Shown: piece by piece, positions 46,158 to 55,548 of the stretch
How the letters are laid out: each line of letters starts with the position of its first letter
Position numbering within the stretch: position 1 is the first letter of the stretch
Source: Bacillus sp. OV322
GTDB taxonomy: Bacteria > Bacillota > Bacilli > Bacillales > DSM-1321
Assembly: GCF_900112495.1 (NCBI RefSeq)
Contig: NZ_FOMA01000005.1
Location: 186,001 to 250,000, forward strand
Reading direction: 5' to 3'
DNA: 64,000 bases
Program-made: the position numbers and the translations under genes
The notes under the pieces: model-generated
Seen by the model: only the letters and a program-made list of their open reading frames with translations
Told to the model about the DNA's origin: nothing
Databases searched by the model: none

Positions 46158-47261
46158 TTATTTCCAGATCTCTCCGGCAATTGAAACGACATGCCTGATC
46201 TTGTTCCATTGCTGTTCTTCTGTAAGAAGATTTCCTTCTTCAGTAGAAGCAAACCCGCACTGAGGGCTTAAGCAGAGCTGATTAAGATCCACATATTGTG
46301 CAGCATCCATAATTCTCTGCTTAATTTTCCGGGGATCCTCCAGTTCGCCATGTTTAGAAGTAATCAGACCCAATACTATTTGAAGATCCTTCCTATTTAC
46401 ATAGCGCAGGGGTTCAAATCCGCCTGAACGTTCATCATCGAACTCTAAAAACAATCCATCAACCTTTAATTGCCCAAAAATGATATCAGATACGTTTTCA
46501 TACCCTCCGCTTGCTGTATATGAAGACTTGAAATTGCCTCTGCAGATGTGCATGGTAATGGTCATATCCTCGGGTTTGCCTTCGAGGCTTTCATTGATGC
46601 AGCGTGCGAAAAGCTCTGCAAGCTCTTCAGAATTAAACCCTTTATCTACAATCTGCTTTTGTCCTAAATCCGAGAAAAAAACCGACCAAGAAGTATCATC
46701 AAGCTGCAGGTAGCGGCACCCTGCATCATAAAATGCTTTTATGGCATCTTGATAGGCAGTAACCAGATCAGAAAACAATTCATCTTTTTGCTGATACGCT
46801 TCTTTTTCGACTTTCCCTCTGAAAAAAAGCATATTCGGGCTAGGAATGGTAAATTTAGCAATATGGTCACCGGCCAGCCTGTGAAGGAACTTAAAGTCTT
46901 CAAGCATGGGATGATTCCCGAATTTTACTTTACCAGTCACTTTCACTCCATGTGACTTCGTCTCGACACCATTAAATTGGATGCCGCTTTCTGTTTCATA
47001 TAGCTCAACACCGTCCAGCCCGGCTAAAAAGTCAAAGTGCCACCATGCGCGTCTGAATTCACCATCCGATACGGCAGATAATCCAGCCTCTTTCTGCTTC
47101 TTAACGAGAGAAATAATTTCCTCATCTTCAATCGAACGCAGCTGATCAGCGGTTAATTCCCCGTTTTGTTTTTGCAAACGGGCGATTTTTATTCTTTCCG
47201 GCCTTAAAAAACTGCCAACATGGTCAGCTTTAAAGGGGCCTTTTAGCAGAGTCTTTGTCAT
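46158..47261 (-). CDS. Cobalamin-independent methionine synthase-like protein (YxjG/YxjH type)
   Basis: The N-terminus FKADHVGSFLRP and the zinc-binding residues in ITMHICRGN (His, Cys) and QCGFAS (Cys) define the MetE catalytic-domain family. LFLEFDDERSGGFEPLR and QLDDTSWSVF are also conserved. 367 residues, a single domain as in B. subtilis YxjG and YxjH, which recycle methionine without the MetE N-terminal half. No S-box riboswitch is visible in the 5' leader, unlike the B. subtilis genes. Monocistronic. Confidence 0.9.
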   Translation of the reverse strand: MTKTLLKGPFKADHVGSFLRPERIKIARLQKQNGELTADQLRSIEDEEIISLVKKQKEAGLSAVSDGEFRRAWWHFDFLAGLDGVELYETESGIQFNGVETKSHGVKVTGKVKFGNHPMLEDFKFLHRLAGDHIAKFTIPSPNMLFFRGKVEKEAYQQKDELFSDLVTAYQDAIKAFYDAGCRYLQLDDTSWSVFFSDLGQKQIVDKGFNSEELAELFARCINESLEGKPEDMTITMHICRGNFKSSYTASGGYENVSDIIFGQLKVDGLFLEFDDERSGGFEPLRYVNRKDLQIVLGLITSKHGELEDPRKIKQRIMDAAQYVDLNQLCLSPQCGFASTEEGNLLTEEQQWNKIRHVVSIAGEIWK

Positions 47262-47490
47262 AATAATGAGTCCCCCTTTATTTAGTATACGATCTATTAT
47301 ACCGAAAAAATGTACTGAAAAGAAATATTTATCGAAAATTCTATTTATTCAAAAGGTTTCTGTCTCTTGAAGGAGATTAAAAAGGCCATCCGGGAATATA
47401 GAATGTATGCTTTAACTTAACATAGACATTTTTTTAGTATTGTGTTGTTATATAAATAGGCAATATTTAAATTTTCCCCTGGAGGAAACA

Positions 47491-48339
47491 ATGAAAACTG
47501 ATCTAGATTACTTAGGAAATTTAATTTTAAAAAATAAAGAAGCTATCGTGAAAGAAGTAAATGAAATCAGACTAGAGGGAGTCTCTGAGGAAGAACGCAA
47601 ACAGTTTGCTAATATTGAAAAAGAAATCCTTCAAAAGAGGGATGGTTTAATCAGCATGTTTGGTGATGCCCTTAAACAGTTGTATGATGAAGAAGCAATG
47701 GACGCAAAGCTTGCAAAATGGGGTAAGGAAACCGGAGAATATATTTTCAATCTGGGCATTCCACTGGATGAAGCGTTGCTCGATACAGCTGCATACCGGA
47801 AAAGCATATGGAAAGCAGTAAGCGAAGGGATTAATGAAAAAGGGATGTCAGCTGATTTGGTTCTCAAAGCTGGGAGCATTATTGACCCCTTGTTAGATAA
47901 AGCAGCCTACTTTTTTAGTTTGACTTTTATTAATTATCATCAAATAACGCTGGAAAATGCCAAAAGTGCATTTTTAGAATTATCAGTTCCTGTTGTTCCC
48001 CTTACACAGGGAGTCGGCATTCTTCCATTAATCGGGAATATAGACACAGAAAGAGCGGCCTTATTAATGGAAGAAACCTTGAAGCAGGCAGGGAAGCTAA
48101 AATTATCTCACTTAATTGTGGACCTGTCTGGTGTCTTGATTGTGGATACAATGGTTGCAGATCAAATTTTCAAGGTAATTGATGCCTTAAGGCTGCTTGG
48201 AGTGAAGACAATTGTCACCGGTGTCCGTCCAGAAATTGCCCAGACTGTTATAAATATCGGAATCGATTTTAAAGATATCGAAGTAAAGGGTAACCTTCAG
48301 AAAGCCCTGATGGGATTGGGAAATATGCAAACGCCATAA
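47491..48339 (+). CDS. RsbR-like STAS-domain protein
   Basis: ATG at 47491 seven bases after TGGAGG. A variable helical N-terminal sensor half (about 1-160) leads into a STAS domain: PVVPLTQGVGILPLIGNIDT, then LSHLIVDLSGVLIVDTMVAD and LRLLGVKTIVTGVRPEIAQT. The Thr in VDTMVAD matches a phosphorylatable site of RsbR. Such proteins join the stressosome with RsbS/RsbT to control sigma-B. No rsbS/rsbT is nearby; a paralogue lies 246 bases on. Confidence 0.9.
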   Translation: MKTDLDYLGNLILKNKEAIVKEVNEIRLEGVSEEERKQFANIEKEILQKRDGLISMFGDALKQLYDEEAMDAKLAKWGKETGEYIFNLGIPLDEALLDTAAYRKSIWKAVSEGINEKGMSADLVLKAGSIIDPLLDKAAYFFSLTFINYHQITLENAKSAFLELSVPVVPLTQGVGILPLIGNIDTERAALLMEETLKQAGKLKLSHLIVDLSGVLIVDTMVADQIFKVIDALRLLGVKTIVTGVRPEIAQTVINIGIDFKDIEVKGNLQKALMGLGNMQTP

Positions 48340-48585
48340 GACATAGCGGAATTTTCTGCTTTGTCTTTTCATTTTAATGTAGCCGGAAAGACTTTTTAAT
48401 GGACAATTTTTCAGCAGATTACGGGTTATTTAGTACTAAAAGTGAAATATTGAATAACTTTTCTGCATGTTTTTATTTACTACTTTGAAAAAAATATGTT
48501 ATGAATATATTAACAACTATCAAAGGCGTTTTCATTTTTCCGCTTTGCACATGATTATTAAAATGAAGTAGGACGTGACCTAAAT

Positions 48586-49398
48586 TTGAATAAATTATCT
48601 GTGATCGCAAACTACCTGATAGAACATGCACATATATTAACAGATGGTATTGTTGAGGAAATTATAAATAAATTTGATTTTGAGGTTCCTGCAAAAGATA
48701 TAGATGATGCACGGGTGATGTATGTAGAATTTCTTGAATTCCTGGGTGAATCCATTACCTGTACGGAAGGTTCTGTACCTGAAAGCCTGATTAAATGGAG
48801 TAAGGAAAATGGCGAAAAAACTGCCTATTCAGGCGGGCATATATCTGATATTCTCCTTCGGTATCCAGAAACAAGGATAGCTTTTGCAGATTATTTTCTA
48901 AAACTCGGACTCAAGCATCAGCTTAATACAGATGAGATTGTTCTCATTCTAAAAAGAGTCAATCATATGCTGGATTTGAGCATTAATGAAACAGTATTTG
49001 CTTTTGAACGCCGCAATCAGGAAATATTGAAAACGGCTAAAAGTGAAATAGATAAGCTTTCATCACCAATTGTGCCGATTCAGGATGGACTTGCAGTACT
49101 GCCTTTAATAGGATCGATTGATTCTGACAGAGCGGATCATTTGATTAATACCGTTATTCCAAAAATCCCTGCTCATGATGTTAGTTGTCTGATTATAGAT
49201 TTCTCTGGAATAATTACGATTGATACAACTGTTTCAAGCCATATTTTCAATGTTTATAAAGTTCTTCGCCTGCTGGGCATTCAGGTCGTTTTTACTGGAA
49301 TCAGGCCGGAACTTGCTTCGAGGGTAATAGAGTCAGGTGCTGACTTTTCTTCATTCAAGGTGTATGCTACCGTCAAACAGGCAATTGAGGCCATGTGA
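48586..49398 (+). CDS. RsbR-like STAS-domain protein, second paralogue
   Basis: TTG at 48586; the ribosome site (GTAGGACG) is weak, so the start is uncertain. N-terminal helical half, then STAS: SPIVPIQDGLAVLPLIGSID, then VSCLIIDFSGIITIDTTVSS and LRLLGIQVVFTGIRPELASR. The Thr doublet in DTTVSS fits the RsbT target. Its N-terminal half differs strongly from the neighbour, suggesting a different stimulus. Confidence 0.88.
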   Translation: MNKLSVIANYLIEHAHILTDGIVEEIINKFDFEVPAKDIDDARVMYVEFLEFLGESITCTEGSVPESLIKWSKENGEKTAYSGGHISDILLRYPETRIAFADYFLKLGLKHQLNTDEIVLILKRVNHMLDLSINETVFAFERRNQEILKTAKSEIDKLSSPIVPIQDGLAVLPLIGSIDSDRADHLINTVIPKIPAHDVSCLIIDFSGIITIDTTVSSHIFNVYKVLRLLGIQVVFTGIRPELASRVIESGADFSSFKVYATVKQAIEAM

Positions 49399-49618
49399 CT
49401 TGCGGAAGATATCCAAATGAAAATCGGGCCATTTTCTTTTAAGGCGAAGAAGATGGCCTGTTTTGTTATGTTAAGATGCAAGTCTATCATTTTAAGCATC
49501 TGACATAGAACAGGATAGCGGCAAATCACAATCTTTATAGATATAAAGATAATAGTAAATCCTCGATTTTTTGATTTGCTATAATATAAAGTGACAATAT
49601 ATGAAAGGGGAACAATCA

Positions 49619-50425
49619 TTGAATCGATTATTATTAGTGCTGGTTCTTTTTTGCAGCGGCAGTTTATTGGCTGGCTGCAATACTGTTCGCGTTCCTATGA
49701 AAATGAATCATAATATGAACAGTATGAATATGAATGTTACACCTACAAAGTCGGACTGGAAAACCCCAACTGTAATGAAACCAAATAAAAAGGTGCCGAT
49801 CTCTATTTTTATCAAAGATAAGTCCGGCCAGCTTATTCAGAAATTCGATACTGTTCATGAAAAAAAGATGCACTTAATCATTGTTAACAAAGATCTTACA
49901 TACTTCTCGCATATTCATCCTGTTTATAAAGGGAATGGCCGCTTTGATATATCTGCCGCGTTTCCCGCAGGCGGGGACTACAAACTCATCTCCGAATTTA
50001 CACCTAAGGGAAGCGGCGATAATGGCGTAGCCCAGCATGTGCTGCATATCTCAGGTGAAAAGCCTGCGGCCAAGCCTATTGTGCCAGACACATCCTTAAC
50101 CAAGACTATAGATGGAAAAGAAGTAACATTAACATTTGATCATGTTATGGCCCGCATGAATCTGAATATGACCTTTAAGATTCGAGATGCGAAAACAAAT
50201 AAACCTGCCAGACTGCAGCCTTATTTAGGAGCTATGGGGCATTGTGTGGCAATCAGTGATGATTGGAACCATTACCTGCATATTCATCCGATGAAATCAG
50301 ACTGGAAAAAGTCAAAGGTTACTTTCATGACAAGATTTCCTGAAAAGGGAACTTATAAAATATGGGGACAATTTCAGCAGGATGGACAGGTTTTCGTTGT
50401 TCCTTTTGTTGTAAAAGTTCCGTAA
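49619..50425 (+). CDS. His/Met-rich lipoprotein, possible copper-binding
   Basis: TTG at 49619 eight bases after AAAGGGG. Signal peptide with lipobox SLLAGC, then a Met/His/Asn-rich stretch (MKMNHNMNSMNMN) that resembles Cu(I) sites. Two beta domains follow: KMHLIIVNKDLTYFSHIHPV and, in the second half, PYLGAMGHCVAISDDWNHYL with HIHP. The paired HIHP motifs occur in secreted proteins of copper-related loci. Metal binding is inferred. Confidence 0.7.
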   Translation: MNRLLLVLVLFCSGSLLAGCNTVRVPMKMNHNMNSMNMNVTPTKSDWKTPTVMKPNKKVPISIFIKDKSGQLIQKFDTVHEKKMHLIIVNKDLTYFSHIHPVYKGNGRFDISAAFPAGGDYKLISEFTPKGSGDNGVAQHVLHISGEKPAAKPIVPDTSLTKTIDGKEVTLTFDHVMARMNLNMTFKIRDAKTNKPARLQPYLGAMGHCVAISDDWNHYLHIHPMKSDWKKSKVTFMTRFPEKGTYKIWGQFQQDGQVFVVPFVVKVP

Positions 50426-50592
50426 AAATCAGCAGCTGCTGCTTTTTTGCCTATATGCATATTGATATTTTCAGCTATAACGTTTAACCACTTTCTATTA
50501 AGAGGGAAGATTACTCTAATTTTGAAACTATGTGATGTCGTTACGTTCTTTTTGAGATGGTGTGCTATAATTAAATTTATTAAAAAAATTCA

Positions 50593-50619
50593 CAGCCTTG
50601 ATTAAAGGCTGCTTTTTTA
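50593..50619 (+). terminator. Hairpin between lipoprotein and exonuclease genes
   Basis: CAGCCTT pairs with AAGGCTG, then CTTTTTT. At 170 bases from the lipoprotein stop and 36 before the next start, it may be a terminator or leader attenuator. Confidence 0.6.
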
Positions 50620-50655
50620 TATATTGCAATAAATTTATAGTCAGGAGTTTATGTC

Positions 50656-51396
50656 ATGAATGCAATTGTTTTTGATTTGGAAACCATTCGAACTCATCAA
50701 AAGGGACAAGAGCGGCATATCATTGAAATTGGAGCGGTAAAGATAGACATGGAAGCTCATGCATCAGAAGCTATTGATGTTTTTCAGCAATATGTTATGC
50801 CTCCTGGTAATTATATACCCAAGAGTTCCCGCCAAATGATCGGCATGAATAAGGAAGAAATGAAAAATGCTATTTCTCTGCAGAAAGCCATAAAGAAGCT
50901 AAAAGAGTGGATAGGCGAAGAAGATTATCATCTTTGCAGCTGGAGCAGGTCAGATTTGGATATTATTCAGCATAACTATATAGTTAATAGATTTGATGTC
51001 AGCTGGGTAAAAAATTACAATGATATCCAGCTTCCTATTTCTCGGGCTCTGTCGGATATAAATCACGTTTTAGGGCTGAAAAAAGCAATTGAATTAGGAG
51101 AAATCCCTATGGAAGGCAAATGGCACAGCGGATTGGCTGACTCTATCAATACGGCCAATCTTCTTGTTAAATACCGCCATGCTGTAGAGCTGAAAAAGAC
51201 GGCAATTTATGAAGTGTTCTCTATATTCAGCAGCAGGTTATATACCACGTGCAAAGAATGCAAAGAAACCAAATACCATACAGAATTTTTTAAAAAGCGC
51301 ACAACCTGCCTTTCTTGTGAAATAGAGAAAAAAATGCAATATGAGCTGCAAAAACAGGAGAAAACAACTTCTGAAGAAGCTATTACAACAAAGTAG
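50656..51396 (+). CDS. DEDDh 3'-5' exonuclease with C-terminal zinc ribbon
   Basis: Exo I motif FDLETIRTH (DxE), ERHIIEIGAVKID, Exo II region WSRSDLDIIQHNYI and Exo III HSGLADSINTANLL (HxxxxD): a DnaQ/KapD-like nuclease. The last 60 residues add CKECKETKYHTEFFKKRTTC and LSC, a zinc ribbon seldom seen in the plain KapD form. 246 residues. Likely RNA or DNA trimming; partner unknown. Confidence 0.85.
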   Translation: MNAIVFDLETIRTHQKGQERHIIEIGAVKIDMEAHASEAIDVFQQYVMPPGNYIPKSSRQMIGMNKEEMKNAISLQKAIKKLKEWIGEEDYHLCSWSRSDLDIIQHNYIVNRFDVSWVKNYNDIQLPISRALSDINHVLGLKKAIELGEIPMEGKWHSGLADSINTANLLVKYRHAVELKKTAIYEVFSIFSSRLYTTCKECKETKYHTEFFKKRTTCLSCEIEKKMQYELQKQEKTTSEEAITTK

Positions 51397-51677
51397 GTTT
51401 TAGTCCTAAACAGTATGGCAGGAAGGGCAGAAAGAGCCAGTAAGCCTGACTGGCTTTGATGCATTCTATCAAATGATTCCAAGAAGCAGATGACCGGAAA
51501 GTCATCTGCATTCTTTTCGCTGGTATGTAAACGTTATCTTTGTTATTCTTTGGATAAAGAATCAGATAACTGAAAATATTCATAGAGATGTTCGATTTAT
51601 ACTGGAGCTGGCTATTCTGTGAAACGTAAGGTTTCTTTTGGCAAAGATGATTATCTAAGAAATGGGGAGAAGAAAAC

Positions 51678-52685
51678 ATGGTCTACCAGGCAGCTGAAAA
51701 TCGATACGAGAGTATGAAATATAATCGGAGCGGAAAATCAGGACTTATGCTTCCTGCCATTTCACTTGGGCTTTGGCATAATTTTGGCGGAGTTGATACA
51801 TTTGAAAATGGCCGGGCTATGCTAAGGAGAGCCTTCGATCTTGGAATTACCCATTTTGACTTGGCAAACAATTATGGTCCGCCTGCTGGATCTGCAGAAG
51901 AAATGTTTGGGAAAATGCTGAAAACTGATTTTGCTCCTTATCGTGATGAAATGATTATTTCCACTAAAGCTGGCTATTATATGTGGCCTGGTCCATACGG
52001 AGATTGGGGTTCAAGAAAATATCTTACGGCAAGCCTGGATCAGAGTTTAAAACGGATGGGGCTTGACTATGTTGATATATTTTACTCACACCGCCCTGAC
52101 CCGAATACCCCGCTTGAAGAAACGATGGGTGCTCTGGATTCTATAGTACGGCAGGGAAAGGCCCTCTATGTGGGCATTTCAAGTTATAGTGCGGAGCAAA
52201 CAGAAGAAGCGGTTAAAATCTTGAATGGTTTAGGCACACCGCTTGTTATTCATCAGCCAAACTATTCCATGCTGAACAGATGGATTGAAGATGGCCTTCA
52301 GGATGTACTGCAGGAAAATGGCGTAGGATCGATAGCTTTTTGCCCATTAGCGCAGGGATTGCTGACCAGCAAATATCTTCATGGAATTCCGTCCGGGTCA
52401 AGAGCTTCAAAATCAACAGGCGCACTTAGCGAAGAGCGGGTCACAGAAGACGTAATCAGCCGGGTGCAAAAGCTGAACAACCTCGCTTCAGAACGTGGCC
52501 AGAATCTTGCGCAAATGTCTTTAGCTTGGGTATTAAGAAATGGCAGGGTAACATCAGCTTTAATCGGTGCCAGCCGTGTGAGCCAAATCGAAGAAAATGT
52601 AGAAGCGCTTAATAATCTGGATTTCTCACAGGATGAGCTTGAATTGATTGAAGATATTCTGAGCGGCGGAACTGCTGAAAAATAA
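51678..52685 (+). CDS. Aldo/keto reductase of the YghZ (L-glyceraldehyde 3-phosphate reductase) type
   Basis: ATG at 51678 behind GGGGAG. FDLANNYGPPAGSAEEMFGK (Asp, Tyr), ISTKAGYYMWPGPYGDWGSR (Lys) and DIFYSHRPDPNTPLEE (His) are the YghZ-specific versions of the AKR tetrad. The long PAGSAEE and WPGPYG loops separate it from the reductase at 32276. 335 residues. E. coli YghZ detoxifies L-glyceraldehyde 3-phosphate. Confidence 0.9.
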   Translation: MVYQAAENRYESMKYNRSGKSGLMLPAISLGLWHNFGGVDTFENGRAMLRRAFDLGITHFDLANNYGPPAGSAEEMFGKMLKTDFAPYRDEMIISTKAGYYMWPGPYGDWGSRKYLTASLDQSLKRMGLDYVDIFYSHRPDPNTPLEETMGALDSIVRQGKALYVGISSYSAEQTEEAVKILNGLGTPLVIHQPNYSMLNRWIEDGLQDVLQENGVGSIAFCPLAQGLLTSKYLHGIPSGSRASKSTGALSEERVTEDVISRVQKLNNLASERGQNLAQMSLAWVLRNGRVTSALIGASRVSQIEENVEALNNLDFSQDELELIEDILSGGTAEK

Positions 52686-52725
52686 TCTTCACTTTAAGAC
52701 CGAGCCGATAATAATAGAATGCATC

Positions 52726-52763
52726 AAAAATCCCTGCTGAGTATGATAAGCAGGGATTTTTGG
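52726..52763 (+). terminator. Terminator after the YghZ-type gene
   Basis: AAAAATCCCTGCT pairs with AGCAGGGATTTTT. Confidence 0.85.
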
Positions 52764-52953
52764 CTTTGAACAGAAGCCATGCCCAAAAGACATCATAATA
52801 GAGCTAAAATATAAAAACACAATTTGTATACGTCTGCCAACTGTGTAATCGCCGGGCTTTTTGTTGCAATTTATTAGTGAAAAGGAATATGATAGTAATG
52901 GATTATTTAAGAGATAAGGGACAAATCATTTGAAATGAAAGAGGATTTAAAAC

Positions 52954-53700
52954 ATGATTAATTTAAAAAGTGAACGAGAGATAGAGTTAATGCACGAAGC
53001 AGGAAAGCTGCTGGCTGCAACACACAGGGAAATTGCAAAAATGATTAAACCGGGTATTACTACAGCCGATATAGAAGAGTTTGTCGAAAAGTACCTAGCC
53101 GAGCACGGTGCTACGGCAGAACAAAAAGGCTATCAAGGTTATAAGTATGCAACATGTGCTTCAGTAAATGACGAAATCTGCCATGGCTTTCCTACGAAAA
53201 AACCCCTTAAAGAAGGCGATATCGTTACAATCGATATGGTTGTGAATTTAAACGGCGGTTTAGCTGACTCTGCTTGGACATATCCTGTCGGCGAAGTATC
53301 AAATGAAACTGCCCGCCTTCTTGAAGTGACAAAGAACTCGCTTTATAAAGCCATTGAACAGGCGCAGGCAGGCAACAGGCTAGGTGACATCGGACATGCC
53401 ATTCAATCATATGTTGAAGGCGAAAAATACTCAGTTGTCCGCGATTTCACCGGACATGGCATAGGAAAAACCATTCATGAAGATCCGACAGTCCTGCATT
53501 ACGGCAAACCAGGCAAAGGCATGAGACTAAAGGAAGGGATGGTCATCACTATTGAGCCAATGGTTAACGCCGGCACATGGCATTCTAAAATGGATAAAAA
53601 CGGATGGACTGCCCGCACTGCGGACGGGAAACTCTCAGCGCAGTATGAACATACCATCGTTATTACAAAAGAAGGCCCTAAAATTTTGACTGAACAATAA
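52954..53700 (+). CDS. map: Type I methionine aminopeptidase
   Basis: ATG at 52954 behind GAGGATTT. Metal ligands in order: DIVTIDMVVNLNGGLADSAW (Asp, Asp), GHGIGKTIHED (His), ITIEPMVNAG (Glu) and YEHTIVIT (Glu). 248 residues without an N-terminal SH3/zinc extension. It is far from the ribosomal operon, so it is probably the second MAP (B. subtilis YflG type). Confidence 0.93.
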   Translation: MINLKSEREIELMHEAGKLLAATHREIAKMIKPGITTADIEEFVEKYLAEHGATAEQKGYQGYKYATCASVNDEICHGFPTKKPLKEGDIVTIDMVVNLNGGLADSAWTYPVGEVSNETARLLEVTKNSLYKAIEQAQAGNRLGDIGHAIQSYVEGEKYSVVRDFTGHGIGKTIHEDPTVLHYGKPGKGMRLKEGMVITIEPMVNAGTWHSKMDKNGWTARTADGKLSAQYEHTIVITKEGPKILTEQ

Positions 53701-53748
53701 AAAAAGACCTGAAAGCCAGAAAACACACTGGTTTCAGGTCTTTTTTTT
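53701..53748 (+). terminator. Terminator of the methionine aminopeptidase gene
   Basis: AAAAAGACCTGAAA pairs with TTTCAGGTCTTTTT. The MITE copy 6 begins at its last T. Confidence 0.9.
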
Positions 53749-53980
53749 AGGCTGTTTTCGTAAACTTTGCTGCTATGAAACAAGGGGTTGATTTCCGCTC
53801 CAGGATGCTTCGCTTTCAGCGGGGCGTACGCTGAGCCTCCTCGACTTGCGTCTGCGGGGTCTCACCTGTCACCCTGATCCCGCAGGAGTCTCCGCACCTT
53901 CCGCTCCTATCAACCTGCTATAACAAGGGAATTGCCCCGAGCACTATTTAAGTAACAACAATCTTTAAGAAAAAAGCCTT
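53749..53980 (-). repeat. MITE-like dispersed repeat, copy 6 (full length)
   Basis: AGGCTGTTTTCGTAAACTTT to TTTAAGAAAAAAGCCTTTT, opposite to copies 1, 3 and 5. The following 420 bases to 54403 are AT-rich with no supported feature. Confidence 0.85.
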
Positions 53981-54403
53981 TTTTTTATCATTACTCACAA
54001 ATAGAACATAAGTTCTCATGCCGGTAAAAAGAGCATTTTTGTCCATATTTATAAAAAAATGGGTAAATTTGTTAACTGTTGAATTATAAAAAGGGCGAGC
54101 GGATTATGTAATAAAATTATAAACTGCTGCAATTTCGGGAAACTGGCATTTGTCAAAAACCAGGGCAAACATTCACGGGTTCGTTAGCAAATAAAAATAT
54201 TCCAAAACTAACCTCGCTAGAATATATATTTATCTCATCTATCATTATTATTTTTGAAAAATGAATGTATATTCCATTAAGAGGGTAAAAGTTCTATAAA
54301 CTTAAAATTTATGGATTAGCAGGAATTTTCGTCTGGGATATAGAACACATATTCTGTCGAGCTGTTTGTTAAACGAAATGCTCTAAAGATAGGGGATGAA
54401 AGA

Positions 54404-55186
54404 ATGGAGAAAGGCCAAAAAGATGCCGTAACCGTTGAAACGACTGGATTAAGTCAGCGTGAATTTTTAACTCTTTTTTTGCTGCATACCTTATCATTAA
54501 AATCTAACTATCCGAGGGCAATCCACCAGGAGTTAAAAAGCATGTTTACTGGAAAGGTGCATAGTTATGACTATTTATGTAAAATCGCCAATAATCTTGT
54601 CGAATCTGGTCACTTAGAATTATACACGAATAAAGGAAGAAATTTTTATAAAATTAATTTAAAAGGCAAAGAATTATTGTCCTGGTATCATGGCAACTTT
54701 GCTGTCAGGCTCAAAGAAGTTAAAAAGGTCATTGACAGGTTCATGTTTGATCTAACTGGTTCTGGTATAAATCCCCCGGTGCAGCATGATCTTCCTGAAG
54801 AATACCGAAGCTACTTTTCTAAAATTATCTCCGTCAAAGATTTGGTCCGGTACAGTACACTAAAGGTCGCATTCCACAGAAAAACCTTTTATATGGGAGA
54901 GGTGGGGGAGCTATTAAAGGCGAAATTCGGGTGGATAGCAAGCAATGGGTATTTATATGACTTATCACATGAGATGGAAGAAGGAGACCTGCTGATTGGC
55001 TGGTGGGAAAGCGAAAAACGCACTAAACGCCAGCTTAAGATTACCCCGGAAGGAGAACATCATTATAAGCAAATAGCTGATTCTGCTGCCTACAGGGTGC
55101 AGGAAATCCAAAAATATATCTCAGCAGTTTTAACTTTTTTGGGTGAAAATGAAGAAACGGGTTCAAATCAAAGCAAGAGTGATTAA
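54404..55186 (+). CDS. Winged-helix protein, PadR-like
   Basis: ATG at 54404 behind AGGGGATG. Residues about 15-95 form a winged helix (SQREFLTLFLLHTLSLKSNY, then CKIANNLVESGHLELYTNKG and FYKINLKGKELL). A second similar unit lies at about 150-235 (LKVAFHRKTFYMGEVGELLK, then KRQLKITPEGEHHYKQI). Two tandem PadR-type domains in 260 residues are unusual for plain repressors and suggest a single-chain dimer. No ligand or target is evident. Confidence 0.65.
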   Translation: MEKGQKDAVTVETTGLSQREFLTLFLLHTLSLKSNYPRAIHQELKSMFTGKVHSYDYLCKIANNLVESGHLELYTNKGRNFYKINLKGKELLSWYHGNFAVRLKEVKKVIDRFMFDLTGSGINPPVQHDLPEEYRSYFSKIISVKDLVRYSTLKVAFHRKTFYMGEVGELLKAKFGWIASNGYLYDLSHEMEEGDLLIGWWESEKRTKRQLKITPEGEHHYKQIADSAAYRVQEIQKYISAVLTFLGENEETGSNQSKSD

Positions 55187-55548
55187 ACAAATGCAGATGC
55201 AGGCAAAGCATTCAGTTTTGCAGAATATAATGAATACTTTCAGCACATGGTATTTTACCTGATTTTTATTATGTAAACAAACAGCATAGTGGCCTTCTAA
55301 GGGCTGCTTTGATGTTTACAGTAAATAATATGAAAGAAGTACTCCGCGGCCGGATAAGTGCATTGGGAGCTTCTGAAGAGCATCACAGTTCCGAGTGCCT
55401 GAGGCTGTTGCTGATTTATTGATTTTTTTTGCTGTCATCGGTGTAAAATCATACAAGATTTAAGTTAAGTATACAGGCACTTCATTTATACAAAACTTTG
55501 CGGAGTGTTAAAATGGATTTTAGCGGTTCACTAGAAAGGATGAGTTAG

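Noticed and set aside
47262..47490. SAM riboswitch upstream of the MetE-like gene
   Set aside because: None of the S-box core motifs could be found on the minus strand.
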